64,000 nucleotides of DNA, taken from contig JAKOXH010000066.1 in assembly GCA_029781135.1 (NCBI GenBank), forward strand, positions 62,001 through 126,000, read 5' to 3'. Under the pieces are notes generated by a model. That model saw only the letters and a list, made by a program, of their open reading frames with translations. It did no database searches and had not been told where the DNA came from. Positions 19,603-28,016 of the stretch are shown one piece after another; positions within the stretch are counted from its first letter, which is position 1, and each line of letters begins with the position of its first letter. Both the position numbers and the translations under genes were made by a program. The DNA comes from Planctomycetota bacterium. Its GTDB lineage: Bacteria; Planctomycetota; Planctomycetia; Pirellulales; Lacipirellulaceae.

Positions 19603-21330
19603 CTACTTTCCTTCGTTCGCGATGGCAAACAAGTGCGTGCGGTTGGCGATATAGAGCACGTTGTCGGCGACGATGGGGGTGCTGTAGACGCTGTTGCCCA
19701 TGTTGATCTCGCCGTAGAACGGTTTGCGCTCGTCGCCTTCCTTTTTCAGGGCGACATTGGGATCGGCCGAGTGGCGGAAGATCGCGACATCGCCGTCTTC
19801 ATCGCCGATGTACACCTTGCCGTCGACCACGAGGGGCGAGCCCCACGAGGCGGAGAGCATGTCGTAAGCCCAATTCACCTTGCCGGTCTTGGCGTCAAGG
19901 CAGTGGAACACACCGCTGTAATCGGCGATGTAGAGGACGCCATCCTTGATGGCGGCGCTGCCGAGCGTGCGGTGCATGGTTTCGTCAAACCCGATCTTGC
20001 CGTCGCCGTTCGCATCGAACTCGCTGTAATGCCACACAGCGGCGCTGTTGGGATTCGGCCGGGCGAAGTCGCCTTTTTCGGGTTCGACGGCTTGGATGCG
20101 TTTGGGAGCGATTGGCTTCTTGGGGTCGGCTGAGTTGTACGCCAGTTCGGGGCTTACGTCGCCGCGTTTCGTTGGGTCGATGCACCATAAATGGCCGGTG
20201 CCTTCGCCGTGCTCGGGGTCTTCGCCCACCGCCACGTAAACCAAGCCATCGTAGATCACCGGCATGCCGATGATATGATTGCGGGTCGCTTTGTTGAGGG
20301 CATAGTGGGAAGTCTTCGGATTGCAGTCGAATTTCCACAGCACCTTCGAGCCGCCTTTGCCGTCGCCTTCGGGTGCGAAACTGTACAACCAACCATCCCC
20401 CGCACCAAAAATCACCTGTGGCACGCCGCCCAGTACAGCATACGCCGGCGACGACCATTGGCCGTGCAGAATGTTGAGGCCGGGCGTCGTATCGGTCCAC
20501 AGCACGTCCTTGGTGTTTTTGTTCATGGCGATGAAGCTCGGCGCCAGCGGGGCGGGAATGCCGTTATGGGCTTCATCGACGCCGTTCGAGGTGCACACGA
20601 ACAGGATGTCGCCGGCGCTCGTCACCGAACAATCGGCCATATTGTGCTGCGACACCTTGAGTTCCTTCATCATGTCGTAGACCCACACGACGTCCGCTTC
20701 GTCCTTGTTCGTGTTCTCTTCCTGCTTGTAAGGGCCGTCGTTTTCGCCGTCGTAGAAGCCTTCGGTATCGAGGCAGCGGACTTCGCCACGGTTGGTCACG
20801 AACCAGAGCCGGTTGCCTTCCACCAGCGGCGTGCTGCAGACGCCCTGCAAGGGCCAATCGTGGACGCGGCCGGTCGGCAGTTTTTCGCTGCTGTGCTGCC
20901 AGAGGAACTTGCCGTCCTTGATATCGAAGCAAAGCAGCACGCCCAGATCATGCTCGGGTGGATAGCGTTTCAGCCAGCCCGCACTGTTGTTCGTGCCGAT
21001 GAATGCCCGGCCGCCCGAGACGACGACGTTGCCGTAGGTTTGAGAACCGAGGCGGGCGACCCACTTCACGTTCTTGGCGTTCTTCGGGTTCCAAGCGCCG
21101 GTTTTGTAATCGAATTCGCCGATCGCCCATTCGGTCGGAATGTTATGAGCTTCGGGCGTATTGTTGCGCGTCGACGAGCCACCCCACTGCGTCCACTCTT
21201 TCGTGACCGCGTCCGCCTTTGCCGGCTTGGCCGCGGGAGCCGACTTCCCCGCGCCCGCTGCCAAACCCACGGACGCCGTGATCGCCACAAGAACCACACT
21301 TGCCAAAAAACGAGTTGCTCTATTTTTCAT
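19603..21330 (-). CDS. Exported PQQ-like beta-propeller protein with an EF-hand loop
   Basis: 575 residues from ATG 21330, which starts a good signal peptide (MKNRATRFLASVVLVAITAS, Ala-rich cleavage region). Repeated blade motifs such as GKFLWQHSSE, GVLYIADYSG and AKTGKVNWAY mark a PQQ-binding-like (BamB-type) propeller. Between blades, residues about 437-450 form DANGDGKIGFDE, a canonical EF-hand calcium loop. The related gene just upstream on the same strand (21576-23861) suggests a duplicated pair. Such proteins often bind partners or carry quinone cofactors; I see no proof of dehydrogenase activity. Probably periplasmic. Confidence 0.85.
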   Translation of the reverse strand: MKNRATRFLASVVLVAITASVGLAAGAGKSAPAAKPAKADAVTKEWTQWGGSSTRNNTPEAHNIPTEWAIGEFDYKTGAWNPKNAKNVKWVARLGSQTYGNVVVSGGRAFIGTNNSAGWLKRYPPEHDLGVLLCFDIKDGKFLWQHSSEKLPTGRVHDWPLQGVCSTPLVEGNRLWFVTNRGEVRCLDTEGFYDGENDGPYKQEENTNKDEADVVWVYDMMKELKVSQHNMADCSVTSAGDILFVCTSNGVDEAHNGIPAPLAPSFIAMNKNTKDVLWTDTTPGLNILHGQWSSPAYAVLGGVPQVIFGAGDGWLYSFAPEGDGKGGSKVLWKFDCNPKTSHYALNKATRNHIIGMPVIYDGLVYVAVGEDPEHGEGTGHLWCIDPTKRGDVSPELAYNSADPKKPIAPKRIQAVEPEKGDFARPNPNSAAVWHYSEFDANGDGKIGFDETMHRTLGSAAIKDGVLYIADYSGVFHCLDAKTGKVNWAYDMLSASWGSPLVVDGKVYIGDEDGDVAIFRHSADPNVALKKEGDERKPFYGEINMGNSVYSTPIVADNVLYIANRTHLFAIANEGK

Positions 21331-21348
21331 TTTGAAACTCAACAGTTG

Positions 21349-21560
21349 AACCACAAAGGTCACGAAGAACACAAAGGCGAAGCAGTGCGTAGACCAAAAG
21401 TATAGTCTCACGCAAAGGCGCTAAGTCGCAAAGTCCATTATCGCATGAATCCCCGATAGTTGGTGGCTGACATTTTCTTGCCCCAAACTTTGCGACTTGG
21501 CGCCTTGGCGAGAGACACATTCATCCCTTCACTTAGTGCTCTTGGTGCCCTTCGTGATTA
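21349..21560. repeat. Nested inverted repeats between the two propeller genes
   Basis: The outer arms are aaccacaaaggtcacgaaga (21349 on) and its diverged complement ending cttcgtgatt (21560). Inside the loop is a second palindrome: tctcacgcaaaggcgctaag (21406 on) and cttggcgccttggcgagaga (ending 21515). The outer pair matches at about 20 of 26 positions and the inner at about 26 of 29. Confidence 0.8.
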
Positions 21561-21575
21561 AATATTTTTGGCGAG

Positions 21576-23861
21576 TTAATTCGCCGTTACTTTCAAATTG
21601 TCGAGAAAGATTTCCGCATCAGCCGAATTGCCGAACACGGCCGGCGTGCCTTGGAGGTTGGGCATGTGGTCGACCATTTCCAGGGTCCACTTCTCGGGCT
21701 CCTGTTCGCCGCGGGGCCAAATTTTGCCGAGCACTTTCGCGCTACCCTTCCCGGGCACAACAGAAAGCTTCAGCGTGTACCATATATTGGCCTGCGGTTC
21801 GAACGGCACTTCCATCAGCGAACGATAGTTGTTCGAGGCCCAGCTATCGAGCTTCAGCTTGTGGTTCTGAGCGCGGATCGTTAGTTCGTAGCCGCTGGCG
21901 ATGATTCCGGCCTCCGGCATTTTGCCGCCGACCTCGTTGACCAGCACATCGGCCTGGATGGTGTAGTTCGATAAGTCGGCGGGCCCCATCCACAGAAAAC
22001 TGCGCGTGCCGAGCTTGTTATGTGGATCTTTGGGCGTGGGCAACACCGACTTCTTCGCGATGAACTTCTCACCGCCCTTCTCGCGCACTTCCCAGCGAAC
22101 GCGGCCACCGAGCCAGGTGAGCGGCACGGTCTTGTCCTTGTTGAAATCAAATGTCCAGGGTAGTGGCGGAATGACGCGGATGCGGGCCGTTCCCACGGCA
22201 TCGCCGATTTTACACGTGACGAGCGCACACTGGTGTTCGTTCTCGGTCGGCGCGGTGTACGTACCTTCCGCGCTAACTTTGCCGTGGCCGTCGAGTCCGA
22301 ATTTGGCACCCTTCGCCAGCGATTCCGGTAGCAGTTGTCCTTTCGCGTTAAAGACACGGACTTTGTATTGCTGCTGCTTGCCGGGCGAGAGCACAACATC
22401 AAACGGAATGACCTGAACCTGGGCCACCTTCTGGTCGCCGGGCATTTCCTTGGGCCATTCCGGCAGTGCGTCAGCCTTGGGCTTCCGATCCGCACTTCCC
22501 AGGCAATACATGTTATCCATCGTCGTGACGTAAATGCGGCCATGCGACACGATCGGCGATGCGTTGCACGCTTCGCGGGGCAACCGGACCTTGGCGACAA
22601 TTTGCAGGTCTTTTTCGGTGGGCTTCAGCACGTACCATTGGCCGTCGCCGGTGATTACGAAGATTTTGCCATCGGCCACGAACGGCGTAGGGCTCTCGTC
22701 GCCCGTGCCCCGCATGACGCTGCCGAGTTTTTTGCGGACGACAATTTCGCCCGTCTGGGCATCGATGCCGGTCATCTTGGCGCTATCGTCGATGACGTAA
22801 ACTCGATCGTTCACCATCACCGGCGAACTGAACTGAGCCATGATTTCGAACTTCCGCCACAGTTCCTTGCCGGTTTGGTCGCCGGTTTTGGTGGCGTCCA
22901 GCGCGACGACCGATCCCATACTCGTGCCGACCGTGTTTTCAATACCGTGGCTCGTGTAGACGCGACCCTCGGGGGTCACAAGTGGCGAGATGTTGATGCC
23001 GGCCCGTCCGAACGGAAAGTTCCAAATAACTTTGCCCGTGCGCGGCTGGAGCGACCACACGCCACCGTCGCCGGAGCTGAAGATCAGCTGTTGGATGCCG
23101 CCGACTGGGAGGCACGTGGGCGTACTGAATGTGGTGTCGTAGGGGCTGAACCCGGTGCCGTTGATCCAGCGCAGTTCGCCGTTCGCTTTGTTGAAGCACA
23201 GGAACCGATGAGCGGGCACCGCAAATCGGTTCCACTTCGGTTCGTCGCCCCAGCCAACCATGACGGCGCTAATCAGCAGGTTATCTTCGAAGATGAGCGG
23301 CAAGTTGGTGCGGCCGCCGTAGGTCGAAACGGTGCCGTACTCTTCGTGCAGGCTGTGATCCCACACGAGTTTGCCCGTGTCGCCTTCCAAGCAGCAGAAG
23401 TAACCGCAAATGCCCTGCGCGTAGACGCGACCGGTTTCCGGGTCACCGGCGACGCTCGACCAGCCGATGCGTTCCGCCGGCGCATCGGAAAGGTAAACAT
23501 TAAACCGGTGTTCCCACAGAATCTTGCCGGTGGCTGCCTCGGCGCAAACGACTTTCTCGCCTTCGTCGGGGGTTTCCGGCTTGTCGTGCACGATCGTGTA
23601 CAGTTTGCCACGCATTACGATGGGGGTCGAACGACCGGCGAGTTCCTTGCTCTTCCACAGCACGTTGCTGCCTTCGCCACCCTCAGGATTCCACTTCTCG
23701 ACGAGGCCCTTCTCGACGGAAACGCGATTCTGCTGCGGTCCGCGCCAGTTGGGCCAGTCCATGGGGTCGATGTCGGCAGCGCGACTCGGGAACGGCGCCA
23801 GGATGAATCCGGTAAAGATCAAACAAGCAATCCGCAGGCGACGACGCGAACCGTAGCTCAT
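21576..23861 (-). CDS. Large exported PQQ-like beta-propeller protein with C-terminal beta domain
   Basis: 761 residues with an N-terminal signal peptide (IACLIFTGFILAPFPSRAAD). The mature protein opens with DWPNWRGPQQNRVS, typical of planctomycete PQQ-like proteins. Propeller motifs recur: ATGKILWEHRF, DTGKLVWDHSL, RTGKVIWNFPFG and AQTGEIVVRKKLG. After about residue 480 a Pro-rich linker leads to an Ig-like segment and then a concanavalin-like beta domain (about 580-761, including WTLEMVDHMPNLQG and AEIFLDNLKV). The two parts suggest a propeller scaffold joined to a ligand-binding domain. The shared strand and 245-base gap suggest co-expression with the next gene. Confidence 0.85.
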   Translation of the reverse strand: MSYGSRRRLRIACLIFTGFILAPFPSRAADIDPMDWPNWRGPQQNRVSVEKGLVEKWNPEGGEGSNVLWKSKELAGRSTPIVMRGKLYTIVHDKPETPDEGEKVVCAEAATGKILWEHRFNVYLSDAPAERIGWSSVAGDPETGRVYAQGICGYFCCLEGDTGKLVWDHSLHEEYGTVSTYGGRTNLPLIFEDNLLISAVMVGWGDEPKWNRFAVPAHRFLCFNKANGELRWINGTGFSPYDTTFSTPTCLPVGGIQQLIFSSGDGGVWSLQPRTGKVIWNFPFGRAGINISPLVTPEGRVYTSHGIENTVGTSMGSVVALDATKTGDQTGKELWRKFEIMAQFSSPVMVNDRVYVIDDSAKMTGIDAQTGEIVVRKKLGSVMRGTGDESPTPFVADGKIFVITGDGQWYVLKPTEKDLQIVAKVRLPREACNASPIVSHGRIYVTTMDNMYCLGSADRKPKADALPEWPKEMPGDQKVAQVQVIPFDVVLSPGKQQQYKVRVFNAKGQLLPESLAKGAKFGLDGHGKVSAEGTYTAPTENEHQCALVTCKIGDAVGTARIRVIPPLPWTFDFNKDKTVPLTWLGGRVRWEVREKGGEKFIAKKSVLPTPKDPHNKLGTRSFLWMGPADLSNYTIQADVLVNEVGGKMPEAGIIASGYELTIRAQNHKLKLDSWASNNYRSLMEVPFEPQANIWYTLKLSVVPGKGSAKVLGKIWPRGEQEPEKWTLEMVDHMPNLQGTPAVFGNSADAEIFLDNLKVTAN

Positions 23862-24606
23862 GTTAGGGGCGCTCCGGCAGACAATTGGTGTTCAGGGTTT
23901 TGACAGGGAGGGAAACGGTGCGGATGCCGGCGGGCAGGCCCACGCTTGCCGAGCCGGCAAAGTCAACCTAGCACCACACATGCTCGTTCGGTCCGACGTA
24001 GCTGGCAGCACGGTGCATGCTTGCCGGGCGGAACTGGCGTCCACGTCCCAGCGCAACGGAGTTGATCGAGTTGCGACCGCTAGCGTGAGAATGAAGCCGG
24101 TACAGTCTCCCTAACTATATCAAACAGATCGTGGCGCGGCCACTTACCATGGCCGCAGCCCCGCAGAAACGGCAAGCTTTCACCAGCCTACGTGCCGCGC
24201 AAACTTTGCGTAATAGTTTGCGATAAAGTGATGGCGGAAAAAAACTTGCGTTCATTCAAGCGCTGTTGGAAAAGGCGACGATACGATGGTTGTCGCATGC
24301 GATACACCCGCGTGTCTATTGCGGCACCAAGTCTGCGCGTCAACTACCGGCCCGGACTTATCGGGCCAAGGATTGGCTCGACTGGTAATGACGCCCACCG
24401 TTGTGAACCCACCGCAGCAGCCCGCCTGATTCCGACCCCCGGCACTTTGAAAGTGCCCCTTACGCCGGACTAGCCTACCGACCTCGGCGTAGCCTTGCGT
24501 CCGTCGCTCACGACCGACACAAACTTCGGCGTGGGGCGGCATCGCGCGTTGCCGGAAGTCGGTGATCATCTGCTCGGGTGGTTCCAACAATAGGAGACAA
24601 TGTCCG
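23862..24606. other. Long intergenic region upstream of the Cys-rich gene
   Basis: About 745 bases without a convincing gene on either strand. It should contain divergent promoters for the propeller gene and the Cys-rich gene, but no consensus motif stands out. Confidence 0.45.
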
Positions 24607-25332
24607 ATGAAGTGGAACTTTGTGGGAGCGCTCGTGATGAGCATCGCCCTGGCCAGCCAGAGCTTCGGCTTTGGTATGCTAGACAAGATGCTTGGCGGCG
24701 GCTGTGGCTGCTGCTGCGAGCCAAGCTGCAGCTGTTGCGAGAAATCGTGCTGTGCAGAACAGAGCTGCTGTGCGGAGAAGAGCTGCTGCTGTGAACAGAA
24801 CAGCTGCTGCAACGCCTGCTCAAGCTGTGGCTGCAACAATCAGTGCTGCTTGCTCGACAAGTTGTTTGGTTCGCTGAAGTGCGGTTGCGGTTCGTGCTGC
24901 GAACCGAGCTGCTGTGCCGAACCGAGCTGCTGCGCCAGCAACGCCTGTGGCTGTGGCTGCGAAAAGAGCTGCTGTGCCGAGAAGTCTTGCGGCTGCGAAT
25001 CGAACTGCTGCAATAGCTGCGGTTCGTGCTGCAACCAAGGCTGCTGCTTGCTCGACAAGCTGACCGGCATGTTCAAGTGCCATAGCTGCGGTTCGTGCTG
25101 CGAACCCAGCTGCTGCTGCGATAGCTGCGGCTGTGGCGAGGCTTGCGGTTCTGGCTGCTCGAGCGGCTGCGGCTGCAACGGTGGCGAAAAGACCGAAAAG
25201 GCCGAGAAGAAATCGGCTGACGCCGCGACTGCTCCAGTTGAAGCCGGTGCAGTTGCTCCGCGTCCGATGGCCGATCCGAGTGCCGCGGTTGGTCAGCAAC
25301 GCAATGTCGTTCGCACCAGCTTCCTTCGCTAA
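24607..25332 (+). CDS. Exported cysteine-rich repeat protein
   Basis: 241 residues from ATG 24607, with a signal peptide (FVGALVMSIALASQSFG). About 56 residues are Cys, mostly as CC pairs in EPSCC, EKSCC and AEKSCC units. Three larger repeats can be seen, each opened by a LLDK-like motif: MLDKMLGGGCG, LLDKLFGSLKCG and LLDKLTGMFKCH, the last two followed by CGSCCEPSCC. The last 50 residues are Cys-poor (charged, then Ala/Pro). The composition suggests metal binding or a disulfide-crosslinked envelope protein; planctomycete walls are protein-rich and Cys-rich proteins are reported there. No catalytic motif. A strong terminator follows at 25372-25408. Confidence 0.85.
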   Translation: MKWNFVGALVMSIALASQSFGFGMLDKMLGGGCGCCCEPSCSCCEKSCCAEQSCCAEKSCCCEQNSCCNACSSCGCNNQCCLLDKLFGSLKCGCGSCCEPSCCAEPSCCASNACGCGCEKSCCAEKSCGCESNCCNSCGSCCNQGCCLLDKLTGMFKCHSCGSCCEPSCCCDSCGCGEACGSGCSSGCGCNGGEKTEKAEKKSADAATAPVEAGAVAPRPMADPSAAVGQQRNVVRTSFLR

Positions 25333-25371
25333 TTAACCGTAGCGATCACGAAGACTGTTCGATCAACATCG

Positions 25372-25408
25372 ACCTGCCCCAGACGGAAGTTTTGGGGCAG
25401 GTTTTTTT
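25372..25408 (+). terminator. Rho-independent terminator after the Cys-rich gene
   Basis: The stem acctgcccca/tggggcaggt has an 11-base loop and ends in a run of seven T. It lies 40 bases after the stop codon. Confidence 0.92.
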
Positions 25409-25482
25409 GTGCTCGGTGTTCAGCGAGCCGAAGGCCATGGCCGCGCGCCTATCAATGGAAATCAGCCAGGCGACTGATCATG

Positions 25483-25785
25483 CTACTGGACCAGCCCGCG
25501 AATTCGCACGCCGAACTTGTCGCCGACCTTGACCACCTCGCCCTCGGCGAATTTTCGGCCGCCAACCACAAGTTCCAGCGGCTGGTCGCACGTCTTCTCG
25601 AATTTCACGATCGAGCCGGGCCCCAGTTCCACGATCTCCTGGACGCTCTTGCGCTGCGATGCGAGAGTGACGTGCACCGGCACGCTGATTTGGAGCAGCC
25701 CATGAGCGTAACTCGCGGCGCGCGAGCTCGTCGGGCTGTCGGCCGCGGGGGCGGCGGGCTGGGTTTCGGCGGCAGAATCGGCCAT
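25483..25785 (-). CDS. FliN/SpoA-type domain protein
   Basis: 100 residues. After an Ala/Pro-rich N-terminus, the SpoA/FliN C-ring domain is clear: SVPVHVTLASQRKSVQEIVE, ELGPGSIVKFEK, then GRKFAEGEVVKVGDKFGVRI. In flagella FliN is part of the C-ring switch; the same fold is used in type III secretion. No other flagellar or secretion gene is visible in the window, so this copy may serve an orphan role or belong to a dispersed flagellar set. It is divergent from nadA. Confidence 0.85.
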   Translation of the reverse strand: MADSAAETQPAAPAADSPTSSRAASYAHGLLQISVPVHVTLASQRKSVQEIVELGPGSIVKFEKTCDQPLELVVGGRKFAEGEVVKVGDKFGVRIRGLVQ

Positions 25786-26114
25786 GATGATTCGGCAACT
25801 AAATGAGTATTTGCATCGTCACACGTTCGTTATCGACCAAAGCACCCGGCAAACTTTTCCCACTCCACACATAGTCTAAATCCTTCGCACAGCCGCGCTT
25901 TCGTTTCTATAATTGACCAAGCGACCAGCTCGCTAGCTTGAGCCGTCCCGCACGCTTTCGATTGTGCTTCGCAAGGCAAGGATCGAGACGAATTGGCCAC
26001 GGAGGCCGCCGACGTGGCCAAGCAGCTGCAACAATTCACATGCCCACGCCCAGCCGTCGGCATGGCACCCAAAAAACGAACCATTTTTCACCGAACACGG
26101 TATACAAACCCGCC
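25786..26114. other. Divergent intergenic region, fliN-like and nadA
   Basis: About 330 bases without a gene. The nadA frame is open upstream to 25938 but those codons do not resemble the NadA N-terminus, so this is taken as non-coding. Confidence 0.5.
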
Positions 26115-27257
26115 ATGACCACTATGCTTGCCGGCCCCGCTCCCGTTCACGAGTTGCAGCCCTACAAATCGCTGCTCAACGACGAATTGACAAGGCGCAT
26201 TCAAAAGGTTCGGCGCCAGTTTGGCTCGCAGTTACTCATTCTGGGCCATCATTATCAGCAAGATGAGGTCATCTCGCTCGCCGACCTCCGCGGCGATAGC
26301 TATGGCCTGAGCCAGAACGCGGCTGCTAGCAGTGAGTGTCGGTACATCGTGTTTTGCGGCGTCCACTTCATGGCCGAAACGGCGGACATTCTGGCCAACC
26401 GCCCGGAGAAGCTCGCCGAACGCGGTGGGGTCCGGGTGCCGGTGATTTTGCCCGACCTGGCTGCCGGCTGCTCGATGGCCGATATGGCCGCTCTCCACCA
26501 AATCGAAGACGCTTGGGACCAGCTTGGCGAAGTGGTGGATACAAACGACATCACTCCGGTTACGTACATCAACTCGGCTGCCAGTTTGAAGGCGTTTGTG
26601 GGCCGTCATGGCGGTATCGTGTGTACCTCCTCGAACGCCGAGGCGGCACTCCGTTGGGCCTTCGCCCGTACCAGTCGCGTGATGTTCTTCCCCGACCAGC
26701 ACCTCGGCCGCAACACGGCCATCGGCATGGGAATCACGCTCGACCAAATGCCCGTGTGGGATCCGTTCGCCGACGCGCTCGGTGGCAACAGTGAGCAGCA
26801 AATCAGAGAGAGCAAAGTCGTTTTGTGGAAAGGCCACTGCAGCGTCCACCAGATGTTTCGCCCCGAGCACGTAACGATGTTCCGCGACAAGTACCCAGGC
26901 ATCAAAATCTTGGTCCACCCGGAATGCCCACGCGAAGTCTTTGAATTGGCCGACGTTTCGGGTTCGACAAGTAAGATCATCAAGACGGTCGAGTCGTCGC
27001 CGCCCGGCAGCAAATGGGCGATTGGCACCGAGCTGCATCTAGTAAATCGGCTAAAGCAGCAACATCCGGATAAAGAGATCCACTTTCTCTCGCCGGTCGT
27101 GTGCATGTGCGCGACGATGTACCGTATCGACTTGGCACACCTGTGCTGGAGCCTGGAGAACTTGGTCGCCGGCACGCCCGTGAATGTCATCGAAGTCGAC
27201 GCAGAAACGGCCCGCTGGTCGCTCGTTGCACTCGAACGGATGCTGGAGGTGAAGTGA
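26115..27257 (+). CDS. nadA: Quinolinate synthase NadA
   Basis: 380 residues from ATG 26115. It condenses iminoaspartate with dihydroxyacetone phosphate to quinolinate in NAD synthesis. The family pattern is complete: LILGHHYQQDEV near residue 43, the first cluster Cys in AAGCSMADM, FFPDQHLGRN, the second Cys in HPECPREV and the third in CMCATMYR. Three Cys ligands for the 4Fe-4S cluster make it likely active. ATG 26115 was chosen because earlier in-frame codons are unlike the family. No other nad gene is adjacent. Confidence 0.96.
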   Translation: MTTMLAGPAPVHELQPYKSLLNDELTRRIQKVRRQFGSQLLILGHHYQQDEVISLADLRGDSYGLSQNAAASSECRYIVFCGVHFMAETADILANRPEKLAERGGVRVPVILPDLAAGCSMADMAALHQIEDAWDQLGEVVDTNDITPVTYINSAASLKAFVGRHGGIVCTSSNAEAALRWAFARTSRVMFFPDQHLGRNTAIGMGITLDQMPVWDPFADALGGNSEQQIRESKVVLWKGHCSVHQMFRPEHVTMFRDKYPGIKILVHPECPREVFELADVSGSTSKIIKTVESSPPGSKWAIGTELHLVNRLKQQHPDKEIHFLSPVVCMCATMYRIDLAHLCWSLENLVAGTPVNVIEVDAETARWSLVALERMLEVK

Positions 27258-27289
27258 TCATTGAAGGATACCAGAGGCATAGTTTGCAG

Positions 27290-27390
27290 CTAATGACCAA
27301 TGACCAAGCACCAATGACCAAGTCAGAAGGAAGTTGGCATACGGCCAGAAACTTGTTGGTCATTGCGACTTGGTCATTGGTCATTGTTTA
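27290..27390. repeat. AATGACCAA inverted repeat
   Basis: The left arm is made of taatgaccaatgaccaagca and caatgaccaag; the right arm is ttggtcattgcgacttggtc followed by attggtcattg. It lies between nadA and the next gene. A diverged sequence of similar type (ttggtcattgg) appears after the PP2C gene near 17470. Confidence 0.75.
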
Positions 27391-27500
27391 TCAACTCGCT
27401 GAACTCTGTGTCCTGGCAAATGTCGGCTATCATTTAGGGTGTCGCTTTCAATCGTTCTTTTCGTGTTTTCGTGGCTAGTCTGGTTGGGAAATTGCCGCCG

Positions 27501-27926
27501 ATGCAACTGCCGCCTCTGAAAATCGACCCCAAATATGGCTGCTTCCCTTGGTGGCCGGAAGATGGCAACGACTGGGTCCACCCCGAGGACGTGGCCACGG
27601 CCCGCGCGATGATCCCCAGCGGTCGCGTCTTTCGTCGCGATGGCGCGGAAGGCGATTACCAGCTGATGCACTACGGCGAGACCACGCTCCGGGTTCGCCG
27701 CACCTTGTGGCAAGAGGTCGAGCCTGAAGGCTTCGAAATCGGCGACTGGGTCGAAGTGCTCAGCCGCGGTATGCGCAACGAACCGCGCACCGGCATCATC
27801 CGCGACGTACTGTGGGACGCCCGCTCGGACCGGCTCCATTACCTGATCACAGAAAACGACGTGCCGATCAATGAAGTGTACACGCGCGACGACTTGGAAC
27901 ACGTCGAGCCGACGAGTGAATCATGA
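27501..27926 (+). CDS. Conserved hypothetical protein
   Basis: 141 residues from ATG 27501; the codons before it are unlikely. Aromatic and acidic motifs KYGCFPWWPEDGNDWVHPED and IPSGRVFRRDG are followed by a beta-rich tail (YQLMHYGETTLRVRRTLW, GDWVEVLSRG, THRD-like TRDDLEHVEP). No signal peptide or membrane segment. The composition and codon use look like a real protein, and it is convergent with the DUF1559 gene. I do not recognise a function. Confidence 0.7.
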   Translation: MQLPPLKIDPKYGCFPWWPEDGNDWVHPEDVATARAMIPSGRVFRRDGAEGDYQLMHYGETTLRVRRTLWQEVEPEGFEIGDWVEVLSRGMRNEPRTGIIRDVLWDARSDRLHYLITENDVPINEVYTRDDLEHVEPTSES

Positions 27927-28016
27927 CAGTTGAGCTTACCGGTGCCATGCTCACGCGAAGCGGGAACCGGCCCTCGCCGAGCCATGGCACGCTGGATCTG
28001 TTGCACCCTGGGCTTA

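Noticed and set aside
20191-21405. A 404-residue open frame on the plus strand over the first propeller gene
   Set aside because: It is the antisense shadow of a clear PQQ-like protein, with no recognisable motifs and poor composition.
22335-23903. A 522-residue open frame on the plus strand over the second propeller gene
   Set aside because: Antisense shadow; His/Arg/Val-rich without domains, while the minus strand has a signal peptide and propeller motifs.
24607-25332. The repetitive Cys-rich sequence as a tandem DNA repeat or CRISPR-like array
   Set aside because: The repeats vary at synonymous positions and keep a reading frame, which fits a protein repeat, and spacers are not unique.
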